From contig NZ_JACIIZ010000006.1 of assembly GCF_014205765.1 (NCBI RefSeq), positions 186,001 through 250,000 of the forward strand: DNA of 64,000 bases. The letters are read 5' to 3'. The translations under genes were made by a program, and so were the position numbers. Shown one piece after another: positions 1 through 8,617 of the stretch. The stretch comes from Nitrospirillum iridis. Lineage in GTDB: Bacteria > Pseudomonadota > Alphaproteobacteria > Azospirillales > Azospirillaceae. How positions within the stretch are numbered: position 1 is the first letter of the stretch; every line of letters starts with the position of its first letter. The notes under the pieces were generated by a model, which searched no databases, was not told the DNA's origin, and was given only the letters and a program-made list of their open reading frames with translations.

Positions 1-585
1 GACCTCACGTTTCAGATTTACTTTCAATCTGACCGTAACAATATCGCAGGCGGGAGGGCAGCGCTTTGGATGCACGCAGGCGTCCTATCCCGCAACCTGG
101 CGCAGTGGAAAAAGCAGCATCCGGTCCCATGGGGAAGCCGTTCTCCGCTTCCCGGGCCCGCTGCCGTCGCTGGCGGCCAAATTGGAAATTTGACGTCGCC
201 TCCCGGATGGATGACGTGGAACTTCGCTGATCCGGCCACGCGTCCGGATGTCCTTGATGACGCGGTGGCTTCAATCGAGAAGTTAATCCTGCCATTCTTC
301 GCCCTGTTCGACGACCCGGCGGGGAATATTGGGAGAATCCTCGACCTGCAATCATTCGGGCTACAGCCGCTGGAATATGCCATGGCCTGTCTTGGTCATG
401 AGGTGGCGGAGGCGGCTGGCCGCACCTATTTGTTGGGTCGCGAACCTGCCATCCAAAATCGTTTCAGGCAGGCTTATGCCGCGTTCACCCAAGGCCACGA
501 CTTGCCGACCACTCAAGGCGAGGTGGGCCGCGACCTCGCGGCTCTGGCGTTCGTTCATAACCTCGACCTGGGCTTCCGGGATTAG
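1..585 (+). CDS. DUF4304-like hypothetical protein, 5' end outside window
   Basis: The reading frame is open from base 1, so the visible 194 residues are the C-terminal part of a longer protein. An internal ATG at 70 exists, but the 23 residues before it read like normal protein, so I treat the gene as cut by the window edge. The fragment begins with an alternating hydrophobic/polar segment (LTFQIYFQSDRNN) and later has WMTWNFADP followed by a helical stretch. That layout resembles DUF4304-type proteins, whose function is unknown. There is no signal peptide or membrane segment in the visible part. The family call is from pattern memory and is weak; that the frame is coding is more certain. 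Confidence 0.5.
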   Translation, partial: DLTFQIYFQSDRNNIAGGRAALWMHAGVLSRNLAQWKKQHPVPWGSRSPLPGPAAVAGGQIGNLTSPPGWMTWNFADPATRPDVLDDAVASIEKLILPFFALFDDPAGNIGRILDLQSFGLQPLEYAMACLGHEVAEAAGRTYLLGREPAIQNRFRQAYAAFTQGHDLPTTQGEVGRDLAALAFVHNLDLGFRD

Positions 586-687
586 AGCCGCGTCGGACGC
601 CTGCCCGTTCCTTAAAAAACCAATCCCCCTGTAGCTTTCCTCCCTCATCGTTCGTCTTCCAGGTTCAACGACCATCGGAGGAGCGAT

Positions 688-1113
688 ATGGAAGAGGTGA
701 AGAAGGTCCTGGAGGCCTACCGCCAAGCGGCGTGGGATCGGGACGCAGACGCGCTGCTGACCCTCTACGCCGAGGACGCCGTGGTATTCGACACCTGGGA
801 CAGTTGGTCCTATCCGGACCGGATCGCCTGGGGCCAGTCGGTCAAGGCCTGGCTGGGCGGCCTGGGCGATGAGCGGGTGGAGGTCACGGCGGAAAACGTG
901 CGCGTTGTCGGCGGCGGCGACACGGCTGGCCTCAGCGCCTTCCTGACCTATACCGCCCTGTCACCGGAGGGCGCCAAGCTGCGCTCCATGCAGAACCGCC
1001 TGAGCTGGACCTTGGTGAAGCGGGACGGCGGCTGGCGCATCGCGCAGGAACACACCTCCGTCCCCATCGCGCCCGACAACCTGATGGGGCGATTGAGCCG
1101 GCAATCAGATTAA
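688..1113 (+). CDS. SnoaL-like / NTF2-fold protein (DUF4440 type)
   Basis: A 141-residue protein with the layout of small NTF2-like or ketosteroid-isomerase-like proteins. It has an N-terminal helix (EEVKKVLEAYRQAAWDRDADAL), the typical LYAEDAVVFD strand, a central FLTYTALSP strand, and a C-terminal LSWTLVKRDGGWRIAQEHTS segment. The family makes cone-shaped homodimers that bind small hydrophobic ligands or act as isomerases, and the fold alone does not give the reaction. A strong ribosome site (GGAGGAG, about 6 bases before the ATG) supports the start. It stands alone, facing the convergent gntR gene. A cytosolic stand-alone protein is likely, as no signal peptide is visible. Confidence 0.75.
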   Translation: MEEVKKVLEAYRQAAWDRDADALLTLYAEDAVVFDTWDSWSYPDRIAWGQSVKAWLGGLGDERVEVTAENVRVVGGGDTAGLSAFLTYTALSPEGAKLRSMQNRLSWTLVKRDGGWRIAQEHTSVPIAPDNLMGRLSRQSD

Positions 1114-1130
1114 GAGGCCCCACCTTGCGC

Positions 1131-1151
1131 GGGTGAGGCACCCCCTCACCC
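1131..1151. terminator. Hairpin between convergent genes
   Basis: GGGTGAGG and CCTCACCC form an 8-bp perfect stem around a 5-base loop. It overlaps the stop codon of the gntR gene and follows the SnoaL gene. There is no clear T-run on either side, so termination would be weak or Rho-assisted. Confidence 0.4.
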
Positions 1152-1787
1152 CGCCAACTCCCGCTGCAGATCCTCCAGCGTGCCCCGGATGTGCTGCCCG
1201 GTCAGCGCCTCCACCGCCGGGGCGTCGCCGGACGCCCACGCCTCGAACAGGGCGCGGTGCTCTTCCCGGGCGCGGCCGGCGCGGCCCTGGGGTTCCAGGT
1301 GGACGCGGACATAGCGTTCGGACAGGACGTGCAGGCGTTCCATCAACTGGCCGGTGATGCCGCCGGCCGGGCGGATCAGGGCCATGTGGAAGGCGCGGTT
1401 GAGGGTGACGTGGCCGGTGCCGGCCGTCCCCTGCTCCCGCTCCAGGGCCAGCAGCTCATCGCGGGCGTGGTCCCGGTCGGCGGCGGTGGCGCGGCGGGCG
1501 CCGTCGGCGGTGGCGCCCGGTTCCAGCTTCAGGCGCAGGGCGAACACCTCCGTCGCCTCCTCCGCCGTCAGGGTGTTCACGACATAGCCCCGGTTGGGGA
1601 AGGAGGTGACCAGGCCGTCCTGCTCCAAGCGGCTGAGCGCCTCCCGCAGGGGGATCTTGCTGATGCCCAGCTGGCCAGCGATGGCCCCCTGCTGCACCGC
1701 CGTTCCCGGCGCCATGGTGCCCAGCAGGATATGCTCCCGCACGATTTCATAGGCCTGGTCGGGCAGGCTGCGGACGATGATGCTCAT
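1146..1787 (-). CDS. GntR-family regulator, FCD (FadR) subfamily
   Basis: A 213-residue regulator. Residues 1-75 are a winged helix-turn-helix with the GntR signature (ISKIPLREALSRLEQDGLV, then FPNRGYVV). The rest is an all-helical FCD effector domain with the metal/ligand positions typical of the subfamily (FHMALIRPAGG near the middle, EEHRALFEAW and H near the end). FCD regulators usually repress sugar-acid or aldonate genes and release DNA on binding a carboxylate. It lies downstream of the GH51 and GH27 genes on the same strand with a 109-base gap that contains a LacI-type palindrome, so it may be co-transcribed or separately controlled. It is one of two FCD regulators in the arabinose region and a candidate for the shared ATCGTATGAT-like sites. 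Confidence 0.88.
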   Translation of the reverse strand: MSIIVRSLPDQAYEIVREHILLGTMAPGTAVQQGAIAGQLGISKIPLREALSRLEQDGLVTSFPNRGYVVNTLTAEEATEVFALRLKLEPGATADGARRATAADRDHARDELLALEREQGTAGTGHVTLNRAFHMALIRPAGGITGQLMERLHVLSERYVRVHLEPQGRAGRAREEHRALFEAWASGDAPAVEALTGQHIRGTLEDLQRELAG

Positions 1788-1881
1788 GCGGTGGGTTTCA
1801 TGCGGGGAAACAGGGACACCGGCGGAAGGCCCGTGCCACCGGATGGTAGCATTTCTGGCGCGAAAACACCGCCCCTCACGC

Positions 1882-1895
1882 TGGTAGCGCTAACA
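1882..1895. promoter_or_regulatory. LacI-type operator candidate
   Basis: TGGTAGCGCTAACA is a 14-bp near-perfect palindrome (six of seven base pairs) centred on GCGC, the usual form of LacI-family operators in proteobacteria. It sits directly behind the GH27 stop codon and about 95 bases before the gntR start. No LacI-family gene is in the window. Confidence 0.45.
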
Positions 1896-1896
1896 A

Positions 1897-3417
1897 TCAG
1901 CGCGTCGCCCGCACCATCACCACGCCGTGCGCCGGCACCGTCTGGGCCGTCCCCGGCGCCACGGAACGATGAGCCCACAGGTCCCGCACTCGGGGATGGT
2001 CGCCCAGGCCCAGCGCCGGCCAGTCGGCGGACAGGGTCACGGGCGCGTCGGTGCGGTTGAACAGGGCCACCGCCACCGAGCCATCGGCCAGCGGCCGGGT
2101 CCACACCTCCGTCCCGTCGCGCTTCAGGACCGGCAGGCCCTGGCGGCCCAGGGGGTCCTGGTCCACGGCGATGACCTCGGCGTTGCCCAGCAGGGCCAGC
2201 GTCTCCCGGGTCATGGCGCGCACGTCGTTGCCCATCAGCAAGGGGGCGGCCATCATGGCCCACAGGCTGATGTGGGTGCGGTATTCCTCCACGCTCATGC
2301 CGCCGTTGCCGACCTCCAGCATGTCGGGATCGTTCCAGCCGCCGGGGCCAGTGTGGCGGGGCACGCCGTTCTTGTCGAAGCCGATGGCCGACATGCTGGC
2401 GTAGCTGTCCTCGATATCGCCGGTGGTGCGCCACAAATTGCCGCCCACGTCGCGGCCCCAGGCGCCGACGTCGAACCGGCCGTATTCGCACAGGCTGTAG
2501 ACGATGGGCCGGCCGGTGGCGGACTGGGCGGCGGCCAGGGCCGCCCCCATCTGCTGATAGGTGGCCTTCACCGTTTCGGCGGTGTGGTAGAAGCCCTCCC
2601 CCGAGCACAGGTCATACTTCAGGTAATCGATGCCCCAGTCCGCCCAGGTGCGGGCGTCCTGCTCGACATGGCCATAGCTGCCGGTATAGCCGGCGCAGGA
2701 TTTGGGGCCGGGGGAGCTGTAGATGCCCAGCTTCAGCCCCCGGGCGTGGACATAGTCGGCCAGCGCCTTCATGTCCGGGAACTTGGCATTGGGGCGCAAC
2801 ACCCCGTCCGCCCCCCGCTCCCCCTGCCAGCCGTCATCGATGTTGACGTAGACATAGCCGGCGTCGCGCAGGCCTGACCGCACCAGGGCGTCGGCGATCT
2901 CCCGCACCGTCTTGTCGTCGATGGCTTCCGCGAACTTGTTCCAGCTGCTCCACCCCATGGGTGGGGTGCGGGCCAAACCGTTGCTGGGCACGTAAACCGG
3001 GGCGGGCAGCGGATAGGTGGGGAATGCCAGGGCCGCCATCTCCGCCGCGGTGGCGCGATGGGCGGCGGCCTCCTGCTTCTCATACCAGACCTGGCCGGTC
3101 AGGCGCAGGCCCTGGCCGTCCGGGGCCAGGGTCAGATCAAGGGGCTTCAGCTTGGGATTGCCGTTGTCGATGTGGAAGACCAGGTCCTCTCCTGCCGCCC
3201 CCTGCCCCACTGTCTTCAGGTCCAGCATGGGCAGGTCGCCATACCATTGCGAGGTGATGGTGCCGTGCAGGCCGCTGGCATCCTGGCGGATCGCCATCTT
3301 GGTGAAGCCGGGGAAGGACGGGGCGGATTGGAAGACCCAATCGCCCGTCAGGTCGGCCGCCCCGGCTTGGCCCATGAGCGCCAAGCCGGCCAGGACGCCG
3401 CAGAAAAGCTTGTTCAT
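1897..3417 (-). CDS. GH27 alpha-galactosidase / beta-L-arabinopyranosidase
   Basis: A 506-residue secreted glycoside hydrolase. Residues 1-20 are a Sec signal peptide ending GQAGA-A. Residues about 22-125 are an extra N-terminal beta domain not needed for the core fold. The GH27 barrel starts at RTPPMGWSSWNKF (about 150). The retaining nucleophile is the Asp of YLKYD (D269), the acid/base is the Asp of RTTGDI (D334), and WNDPDML follows. The last 80 residues form the usual beta-sandwich. GH27 members remove terminal alpha-D-galactose, and some act on beta-L-arabinopyranose. The start codon overlaps the stop of the GH51 arabinofuranosidase by 4 bases, so the two are translationally coupled, which favours a role on arabinose- and galactose-bearing plant polysaccharide. 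Confidence 0.9.
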   Translation of the reverse strand: MNKLFCGVLAGLALMGQAGAADLTGDWVFQSAPSFPGFTKMAIRQDASGLHGTITSQWYGDLPMLDLKTVGQGAAGEDLVFHIDNGNPKLKPLDLTLAPDGQGLRLTGQVWYEKQEAAAHRATAAEMAALAFPTYPLPAPVYVPSNGLARTPPMGWSSWNKFAEAIDDKTVREIADALVRSGLRDAGYVYVNIDDGWQGERGADGVLRPNAKFPDMKALADYVHARGLKLGIYSSPGPKSCAGYTGSYGHVEQDARTWADWGIDYLKYDLCSGEGFYHTAETVKATYQQMGAALAAAQSATGRPIVYSLCEYGRFDVGAWGRDVGGNLWRTTGDIEDSYASMSAIGFDKNGVPRHTGPGGWNDPDMLEVGNGGMSVEEYRTHISLWAMMAAPLLMGNDVRAMTRETLALLGNAEVIAVDQDPLGRQGLPVLKRDGTEVWTRPLADGSVAVALFNRTDAPVTLSADWPALGLGDHPRVRDLWAHRSVAPGTAQTVPAHGVVMVRATR

Positions 3418-5006
3418 TGCAGATCGAGAACGACGACGGACTTGGCCGGCAGGGTCAGGCTGACGGTATCGCCCGACAGCTTGGCGTCCTTGAACGGCGC
3501 CGGTGCCACGACCTGCGGATGGTCGAAGCTGTTGACGCTGTTCATGGCCGGGGCCGTCAGGATGCGGCCACCGACCTTGCCGGCCTTCAGCCCGGCCAGG
3601 CGCACCTGCACGGTGGCGGCCTTGCCGGGATCGACATTGGCCAGCGCCAGACGGGTGACGCCGTCCGTGCCACGACCGGCCGACGCGCTGACCGCCGGGA
3701 CGGTGCGGCCGCCGACGCTGTAATCCGGCCCGGTCACCACGACCGGCAGGCTGGTGGCACCCTGGAAGCCCTGGTACATGTCGAAGACGTGATATGTCGG
3801 GGTCAGCAGCATGCGCGGCCCGTCCGTCAGGATCATGGCCTGCAGCACGTTCACCATCTGGGCGATGTTGGCCATGCGCACGCGGTCGGCATGGGCATGG
3901 AAGATGTTCAGGCTGACCGCCGCCACCACGGCGTCGCGCAGGCTGTTCTGCTGATAAAGGAAGCCGGGGTTGCTGCCCGGCTCCGGGTCATGCCACGTGC
4001 CCCATTCGTCCACCACCAGGGCCACCTTCTTTTCCGGGTCGTACTTGTCCATCACGGCGCTGTGGTGGCTGATCAGCACGTCGGTCTGATAGGCGCCGAA
4101 GACGCTGGCGAACCATTCCGTCTCATTGAACTGGGTGGCGGAGCCCTTGGCCTTCCAGGTGCCCTTGGGCACGCTATTCAGCGAGGCGACGTCGTAATAG
4201 TGCATGGACAGGGCGTCGATGTCCTTGCCGGCGCGCGCCATGATGGTTTCGGTCCAGGCCGTGTCGTCGTCCGATGGGCCGACGGCGATGATCTTGGTGG
4301 GCTGGCCCGGCGCCGGCTTCAGATAGGTGCGGGTCTGGCGCAGCAGGTCGGCGTAATAGTCGGCCCGCATGTTGCCGCCACAGCCCCAGGACTCGTTGCC
4401 CACGGCGAACCAATGCAGCGTCCAGGGCTTGTCCCGGCCGTTGGCCTTGCGCTCCTGCACCAGGGTGCTGCGCGTGTCGGCGGTCATGTAGCTGATCCAG
4501 TCCGCCATCTCCTGCGGGCCGCCGGTGCCGAGGTTGCCGTTGACATAGGCCTCCGCCCCGATCAGCTCGGAGAAGTCCATGAACTCATGGGTGCCGAAGG
4601 CGTTGCTTTCCTCCACCCCGCCCCAGTTGCTGTTGACCCGCACCGGCCGCTTGTCGCGCGGGCCGATGCCGTCGCGCCAATGGTATTCATCGGCGAAGCA
4701 GCCGCCCGGCCAGCGCACCACCGGCACATGCAGGGCCTTCAGCGCCTCCACCACGTCCTTGCGGTAGCCGTGGATGTTGGGGATGGGGCTGTCCGGCCCG
4801 ACCCAGATGCCCTCATAGATCAGGCGGCCCAGATGCTCCGCGAACTGGCCATAGATCTCCTTGGCGATGACCGGGCCGGGATGATCGGCCTGCACGGCCA
4901 CCGTCGCGGCGGGGGCGGCGGCGCGGGCCAGTGGTGCCGCCAGGGCGGTGCCCGCCAGCAGGGCCGCGGCGGCAAGGCGCCCGGCGGGGGTTGGGACGCG
5001 GATCAT
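3414..5006 (-). CDS. GH51 alpha-L-arabinofuranosidase, secreted
   Basis: A 530-residue enzyme with a signal peptide rich in Ala/Leu (about residues 10-30), so it is periplasmic or outer-membrane facing. The GH51 signatures are both present: the acid/base Glu in GNESWG (about E205) and the nucleophile Glu in VVDEWGTW (about E334). The sequence RWPGGCFADEYHW near residue 100 is the typical substrate-site strand. The C-terminal 150 residues form the beta-sandwich domain. The enzyme releases terminal alpha-L-arabinofuranose from arabinan or arabinogalactan. I start at the ATG at 5006 because GGGAG lies 11 bases upstream; a GTG 12 bases further out would place the ribosome site only 2 bases away. 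It heads the operon with GH27, and a shared motif lies about 33 bases upstream. Confidence 0.93.
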   Translation of the reverse strand: MIRVPTPAGRLAAAALLAGTALAAPLARAAAPAATVAVQADHPGPVIAKEIYGQFAEHLGRLIYEGIWVGPDSPIPNIHGYRKDVVEALKALHVPVVRWPGGCFADEYHWRDGIGPRDKRPVRVNSNWGGVEESNAFGTHEFMDFSELIGAEAYVNGNLGTGGPQEMADWISYMTADTRSTLVQERKANGRDKPWTLHWFAVGNESWGCGGNMRADYYADLLRQTRTYLKPAPGQPTKIIAVGPSDDDTAWTETIMARAGKDIDALSMHYYDVASLNSVPKGTWKAKGSATQFNETEWFASVFGAYQTDVLISHHSAVMDKYDPEKKVALVVDEWGTWHDPEPGSNPGFLYQQNSLRDAVVAAVSLNIFHAHADRVRMANIAQMVNVLQAMILTDGPRMLLTPTYHVFDMYQGFQGATSLPVVVTGPDYSVGGRTVPAVSASAGRGTDGVTRLALANVDPGKAATVQVRLAGLKAGKVGGRILTAPAMNSVNSFDHPQVVAPAPFKDAKLSGDTVSLTLPAKSVVVLDLQ

Positions 5007-5038
5007 TCCTGAGGACACTCCCTGTGGCTTTTTTTAAA

Positions 5039-5048
5039 GTCGTATAAT
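5039..5048 (+). promoter_or_regulatory. Arabinose-regulon motif, copy A
   Basis: GTCGTATAAT matches the 10-bp motif ATCGTATGAT at 8 positions. It lies in the 127-base divergent gap between the GH51 operon and the DUF6259-like gene, in an AT-rich island, and so could control both directions. The adjoining sequence continues as an imperfect palindrome (GTATAATATTAC). Confidence 0.5.
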
Positions 5049-5133
5049 ATTACTATCGGCCGGCGGGAACGTTGTAAACCATTACGCGCCGCCCGCCCCA
5101 AAAGAAACATGCAGGAACAAGGAGACGCCCGCC

Positions 5134-6912
5134 GTGGCCCCCATCGTTACCCGCCGCGCCTTCCTGGCGAGCGGCGCCGGCACCGCCGCCCTGACCGCCA
5201 GCCTGACCGCGACCGGGGTCGCCACAGGCGCCGTCGCGGCCGGCACGCCCAGCCCGGACCTGCGCTTGCTGACCTCCCGCACCGGCATCCACACCCCGGC
5301 CAAGGGCGAGGCGGTGCTGCAGTTCAGCTTCGACTTTCCCGAGGCGTCGGTGCAGGTGGGGCCCCTGCTGATGGGATTCCGGGTGCAGACCTATGAAAAC
5401 GCCTATGCCATCGACCCCACGGTGACCCGCGTGGTGCGCGACGGCGATCGCGTCACCCTGGCCTGCGACGGGCTGCTGTGGGCCGGCGGCCAGGAGAAGG
5501 CGCCGGGCAAGCTGGTGGCCGAGTTCACGGTGGAGGCTGACGGCACGGTGCAATGGACGGCGCGGGCCGAGGCCCAGCACCCGGTGAAGTCCATCACCAC
5601 CGTGGTGCGCGGCCTGCCGCGCGGCGAAATCTCCGTCTCCGGCCAGGAATTCACCGACCTGAAGGACGATGAGAAGGTCTTCGAGTACCCCAACTTCTTC
5701 CACGGCGTGGCGACGCCGCTGGCCGTGCTGAAGGCCGCCGACGGTCGCCACTATTCCCTGTCGGCCCGGCAGACCGCGGTGCGCACCTGCCGCTTCTTCT
5801 TCCAGCCGGGGCCGGACGGCTATCGCGTCGAACTGATCCATGAGGGCGAGGGCTGGGCCAAGACCACCAGCCTGGCGACCCCGCCCTGGCGGGTAGGACC
5901 GGCGGCGGACTACGCCACGGCGGCGGCGGCGCACTTCGCCCATGTGGAAAAGACTTACGGCATCCCGCCGGTGGCCAGCCGGCCCGATATGCCGGCCTGG
6001 ATGCGCGAGGTGGATCTGGTGCTGAGCATCCACGGCGCCCACTGGACGGGCTATATCTTCAACGACTATGCCCGCACGCTGGAAATCCTGCGCTGGGCGG
6101 CCAAGCAGATCGATCCCAAGCGGGTCATGGTCTTCCTGCCCGCCTGGGACGGGCGCTATTATTGGAACTATCCCTTGTACCAGCCCGACCCGCGCATGGG
6201 CGGGGTGGAGGGCTTCCAGCGTCTGGTCACCCAGGCCCGGAAACTGGGCTTCCGCATCGTCCCCATGTTCGGCGCCAATTCCGCCAACACGGTGTGGGAG
6301 GAGTTCAAGCAGTTCGCCGACGCCACCACCGACCGCGTCGACGGCGACGCCTTCGACCTGAATTGGGTGGACTGGGACAACGACCGCTCCGGCGAGGGGT
6401 GGATGCCCTTCATGAACCTGGGCGTGGAATCCTGGCGCCGCTGGCTGACGGAGCGCATCTCCGCCACCATCAAGCAGTTCGGCGTCGACGGCTATTTCCT
6501 GGATATCGCCGGCGCGGCCGTCAACAACACCAAGGCCGACATGCATGAGGGCACGCGGCTGCTGGTGGAGGAACTGGCCCGCCGCCACCCCGGCATCCCG
6601 CCGGTGGGGGAGATGCTGTACGACGCCCAGATGGCCTTCATCCCTATGAGCCACGTGACGCGCTACGCCCTGGCCCCGGCTGCCTGCGACGACCATGTGC
6701 GCAGCTATCAGCACCTGAGCCGCCCGGCCCCCGGCCGGGGCAGCACCGGCGTGCACGAGGCGGGCTTCGGCCATTACAAGCCGCAGATCCCCGCCGGCCA
6801 GCGCGCCATCCCCACCATCACATTGGTCGATGACACCTTCGACAAGGAACGCGCCGCCATGGCCGATTATATCAAGCAGGCCAAGACCTGGGGCGAAGCG
6901 CGACGGATGTAA
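5134..6912 (+). CDS. Tat-exported DUF6259-like putative glycoside hydrolase
   Basis: A 592-residue protein starting at GTG with AAGGAG about 10 bases upstream. The N-terminus has a twin-arginine motif (TRRAFLASG) followed by a hydrophobic Ala-rich stretch, so it is likely exported folded by Tat. Residues about 45-265 look like an all-beta domain. From about 285 the pattern is an alpha/beta barrel, with strands such as RVMVFLPAWDG, FRIVPMFGANS and VDGYFLDIAG. The Asp in YFLDIAG (about D457) and the Glu in PVGEMLYD (about E493) sit at strand ends where retaining glycosidases carry their catalytic pair. The best match I know is the DUF6259 family, whose activity I cannot name. It is divergent from GH51/GH27, so it probably attacks the same polysaccharide. 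Confidence 0.6.
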   Translation: MAPIVTRRAFLASGAGTAALTASLTATGVATGAVAAGTPSPDLRLLTSRTGIHTPAKGEAVLQFSFDFPEASVQVGPLLMGFRVQTYENAYAIDPTVTRVVRDGDRVTLACDGLLWAGGQEKAPGKLVAEFTVEADGTVQWTARAEAQHPVKSITTVVRGLPRGEISVSGQEFTDLKDDEKVFEYPNFFHGVATPLAVLKAADGRHYSLSARQTAVRTCRFFFQPGPDGYRVELIHEGEGWAKTTSLATPPWRVGPAADYATAAAAHFAHVEKTYGIPPVASRPDMPAWMREVDLVLSIHGAHWTGYIFNDYARTLEILRWAAKQIDPKRVMVFLPAWDGRYYWNYPLYQPDPRMGGVEGFQRLVTQARKLGFRIVPMFGANSANTVWEEFKQFADATTDRVDGDAFDLNWVDWDNDRSGEGWMPFMNLGVESWRRWLTERISATIKQFGVDGYFLDIAGAAVNNTKADMHEGTRLLVEELARRHPGIPPVGEMLYDAQMAFIPMSHVTRYALAPAACDDHVRSYQHLSRPAPGRGSTGVHEAGFGHYKPQIPAGQRAIPTITLVDDTFDKERAAMADYIKQAKTWGEARRM

Positions 6913-6915
6913 AAT

Positions 6916-6950
6916 AAGGGCCGCCGGCCCTGGTCGGCTGGCGGCCCTTT
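6916..6950. terminator. Bidirectional terminator
   Basis: AAGGGCCGCC pairs with GGCGGCCCTT around a 14-base loop, with a T-run on the plus side and an A/T-rich flank on the other. It sits between the convergent DUF6259-like and permease genes. Confidence 0.75.
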
Positions 6951-6967
6951 CCTGAATATCGGCTTTG

Positions 6968-8380
6968 TTACGCGGACTTGTTCAGCAAGCTCGCCCGGCG
7001 GCTGTAGGCCAGATAGATCACCAGGCCGACGACATGCCAGATGACGAAGTAGCGCTTCGTGACGGGGGGCAGGGAATACATGAAGTAAAGGCAACCGATG
7101 ACGGCGACCGGCGCGACCAGCCACACGGCAGGGCAACGGAACACACGGGGAAAATCGGGCCGGGTCACGCGCAAAACCATGACGCAGAGGGAGACGGAGA
7201 TGAAGGCCGCCAGCGTACCGGCGTTCGACATCTCCGCGATCTGGTTTAGGCTGAAGAAGCCGCCGACGAACGCCACGAACAGCCCCACCAGCAGGGTCAC
7301 CTTGATCGGTGCACGGCGGTCAGGCCCCAGGTCACTTAGCCAACCCGGCAGCAGCCCATCACGCGACATGACGAAAAACACGCGGGTCTGGCCGAACATC
7401 ATCACCAGGATGACGCTGGGCAACGCGATGATCGCGGCGGCGCCGATAGCCCACGCCGCACCCGGGTGGTTAAGGCTCCGCAGGATGAGGGCCAACGGTT
7501 CCTTGCTGCCCGCGAACTCCGCGAAAGGCAAGGCGCCCACGGCGCAAGCCGCAACGCCCATATAGATAAGCGTGGAGATGATCATGGATCCCAGGATGCC
7601 GATGGTCAGGTCGCGCTTGGGGTCCTTCACCTCCTCCGCCGACGTCGATACCGCGTCGAAGCCGAAGAAGGCGAAGAAGACAATCGTGGCGGCCGCCATC
7701 ACACCGCGCGGTTGATCGCCTTCCATATGTGTGACGAAGCCGTAGGGCATGAAGGGCGTGAAGTTTTCCGGCACCAAAGTGAACACCGTCAGGCCCACGA
7801 ACACCGCCAACGCGATGATCTTGATGGCGACCAGCGCAATGTTCACCGTGGCACTTTCCTTGGCGCCCTTGGCCAGTAGCGCCGTGACCACGAGGGTGAT
7901 GGCGACGGCTGGGAGGTTGATCAATCCGCCGTCAATGGGCCCAGCCACCAAGGAATGCGGCAGATGTATCCCCATGCTTTCCAGCAAGCCGACCATATAG
8001 CCCGACCAGCCCACGGCGACGACGCCACAAGTGACGGCATATTCCAGCACCAGGGACCACCCCACAATCCAGGCCAACCCCTCGCCCAGCACCGAGTAGG
8101 TGTACGTATAGGCGCTGCCCGCGACCGGCAGCATGGTGGCCATCTCAGCGTAGGTCAGAGCCGCGAATGCGCACAGGATGCCGCAGGCGGCGAAGGCCAG
8201 GACGACAGCCGGGCCGGCGCGCTCCGCACCTGAGCCGGTCAGGGTATAGATGCCGGTGCCGATGATGCCGCCGATGCCCAGCGCCACCAGGTGCGGCCAG
8301 CTCAGGGTCTTGCGCAGCTGCCGGCTTTGGTCCACGTGCGCCAAAGCGTCCAACGCCTTACGGCGCGTCCAGAACGTCAT
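6968..8380 (-). CDS. APC-superfamily amino acid permease
   Basis: A 470-residue inner-membrane protein with 12 or more hydrophobic segments. It carries the APC signature near the N-terminus (LVALGIGGIIGTGIYTLTG) and the conserved FFAFFGFDAVSTSAEEVKDPKRDLTIGI in the middle, both typical of cationic amino acid transporter/YhdG-like permeases. The start is set at the ATG encoding MTFWTRRK; 21 further in-frame residues upstream look non-coding and a purine-rich GGGGA site fits the ATG. It is a cation- or proton-coupled amino acid uptake carrier, substrate unknown. It is flanked by polysaccharide genes, so it might take up amino acids freed from glycoproteins such as arabinogalactan proteins (inference). 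It ends against a bidirectional terminator. Confidence 0.85.
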   Translation of the reverse strand: MTFWTRRKALDALAHVDQSRQLRKTLSWPHLVALGIGGIIGTGIYTLTGSGAERAGPAVVLAFAACGILCAFAALTYAEMATMLPVAGSAYTYTYSVLGEGLAWIVGWSLVLEYAVTCGVVAVGWSGYMVGLLESMGIHLPHSLVAGPIDGGLINLPAVAITLVVTALLAKGAKESATVNIALVAIKIIALAVFVGLTVFTLVPENFTPFMPYGFVTHMEGDQPRGVMAAATIVFFAFFGFDAVSTSAEEVKDPKRDLTIGILGSMIISTLIYMGVAACAVGALPFAEFAGSKEPLALILRSLNHPGAAWAIGAAAIIALPSVILVMMFGQTRVFFVMSRDGLLPGWLSDLGPDRRAPIKVTLLVGLFVAFVGGFFSLNQIAEMSNAGTLAAFISVSLCVMVLRVTRPDFPRVFRCPAVWLVAPVAVIGCLYFMYSLPPVTKRYFVIWHVVGLVIYLAYSRRASLLNKSA

Positions 8381-8559
8381 AAAGCAGTCCCCATCTAGAA
8401 CGTGTTTCAGCCCCCGCCGCCGATGCGCCGCCCCCTGTCCCAAGGGCTGGCCTCACCGGCACCCAGCTGTTTGGACATTGATCGGCATGGCCGTCAACAT
8501 CTTAACTGCCATGGCCTTTTTAAACGACATTTTGTGGCGCGGAACGGCCCTTCCCCAAG

Positions 8560-8591
8560 AAAAAACCCCGCCCGGAACCGTCCGGGCGGGG
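8560..8591 (-). terminator. Rho-independent terminator of the TBDR gene
   Basis: CCCCGCCCGGA and TCCGGGCGGGG form an 11-bp stem with a 4-base loop, followed on the minus strand by six T. It lies 27 bases behind the TBDR stop codon. Confidence 0.9.
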
Positions 8592-8617
8592 ATATCTTCG
8601 CGAGCGACCTTCCGGCC

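Noticed and set aside
3417-5012. Plus-strand open frame opposite the GH51 gene
   Set aside because: The GH51 catalytic motifs GNE and DEWG lie on the minus strand. The mirror frame has no recognisable domain.
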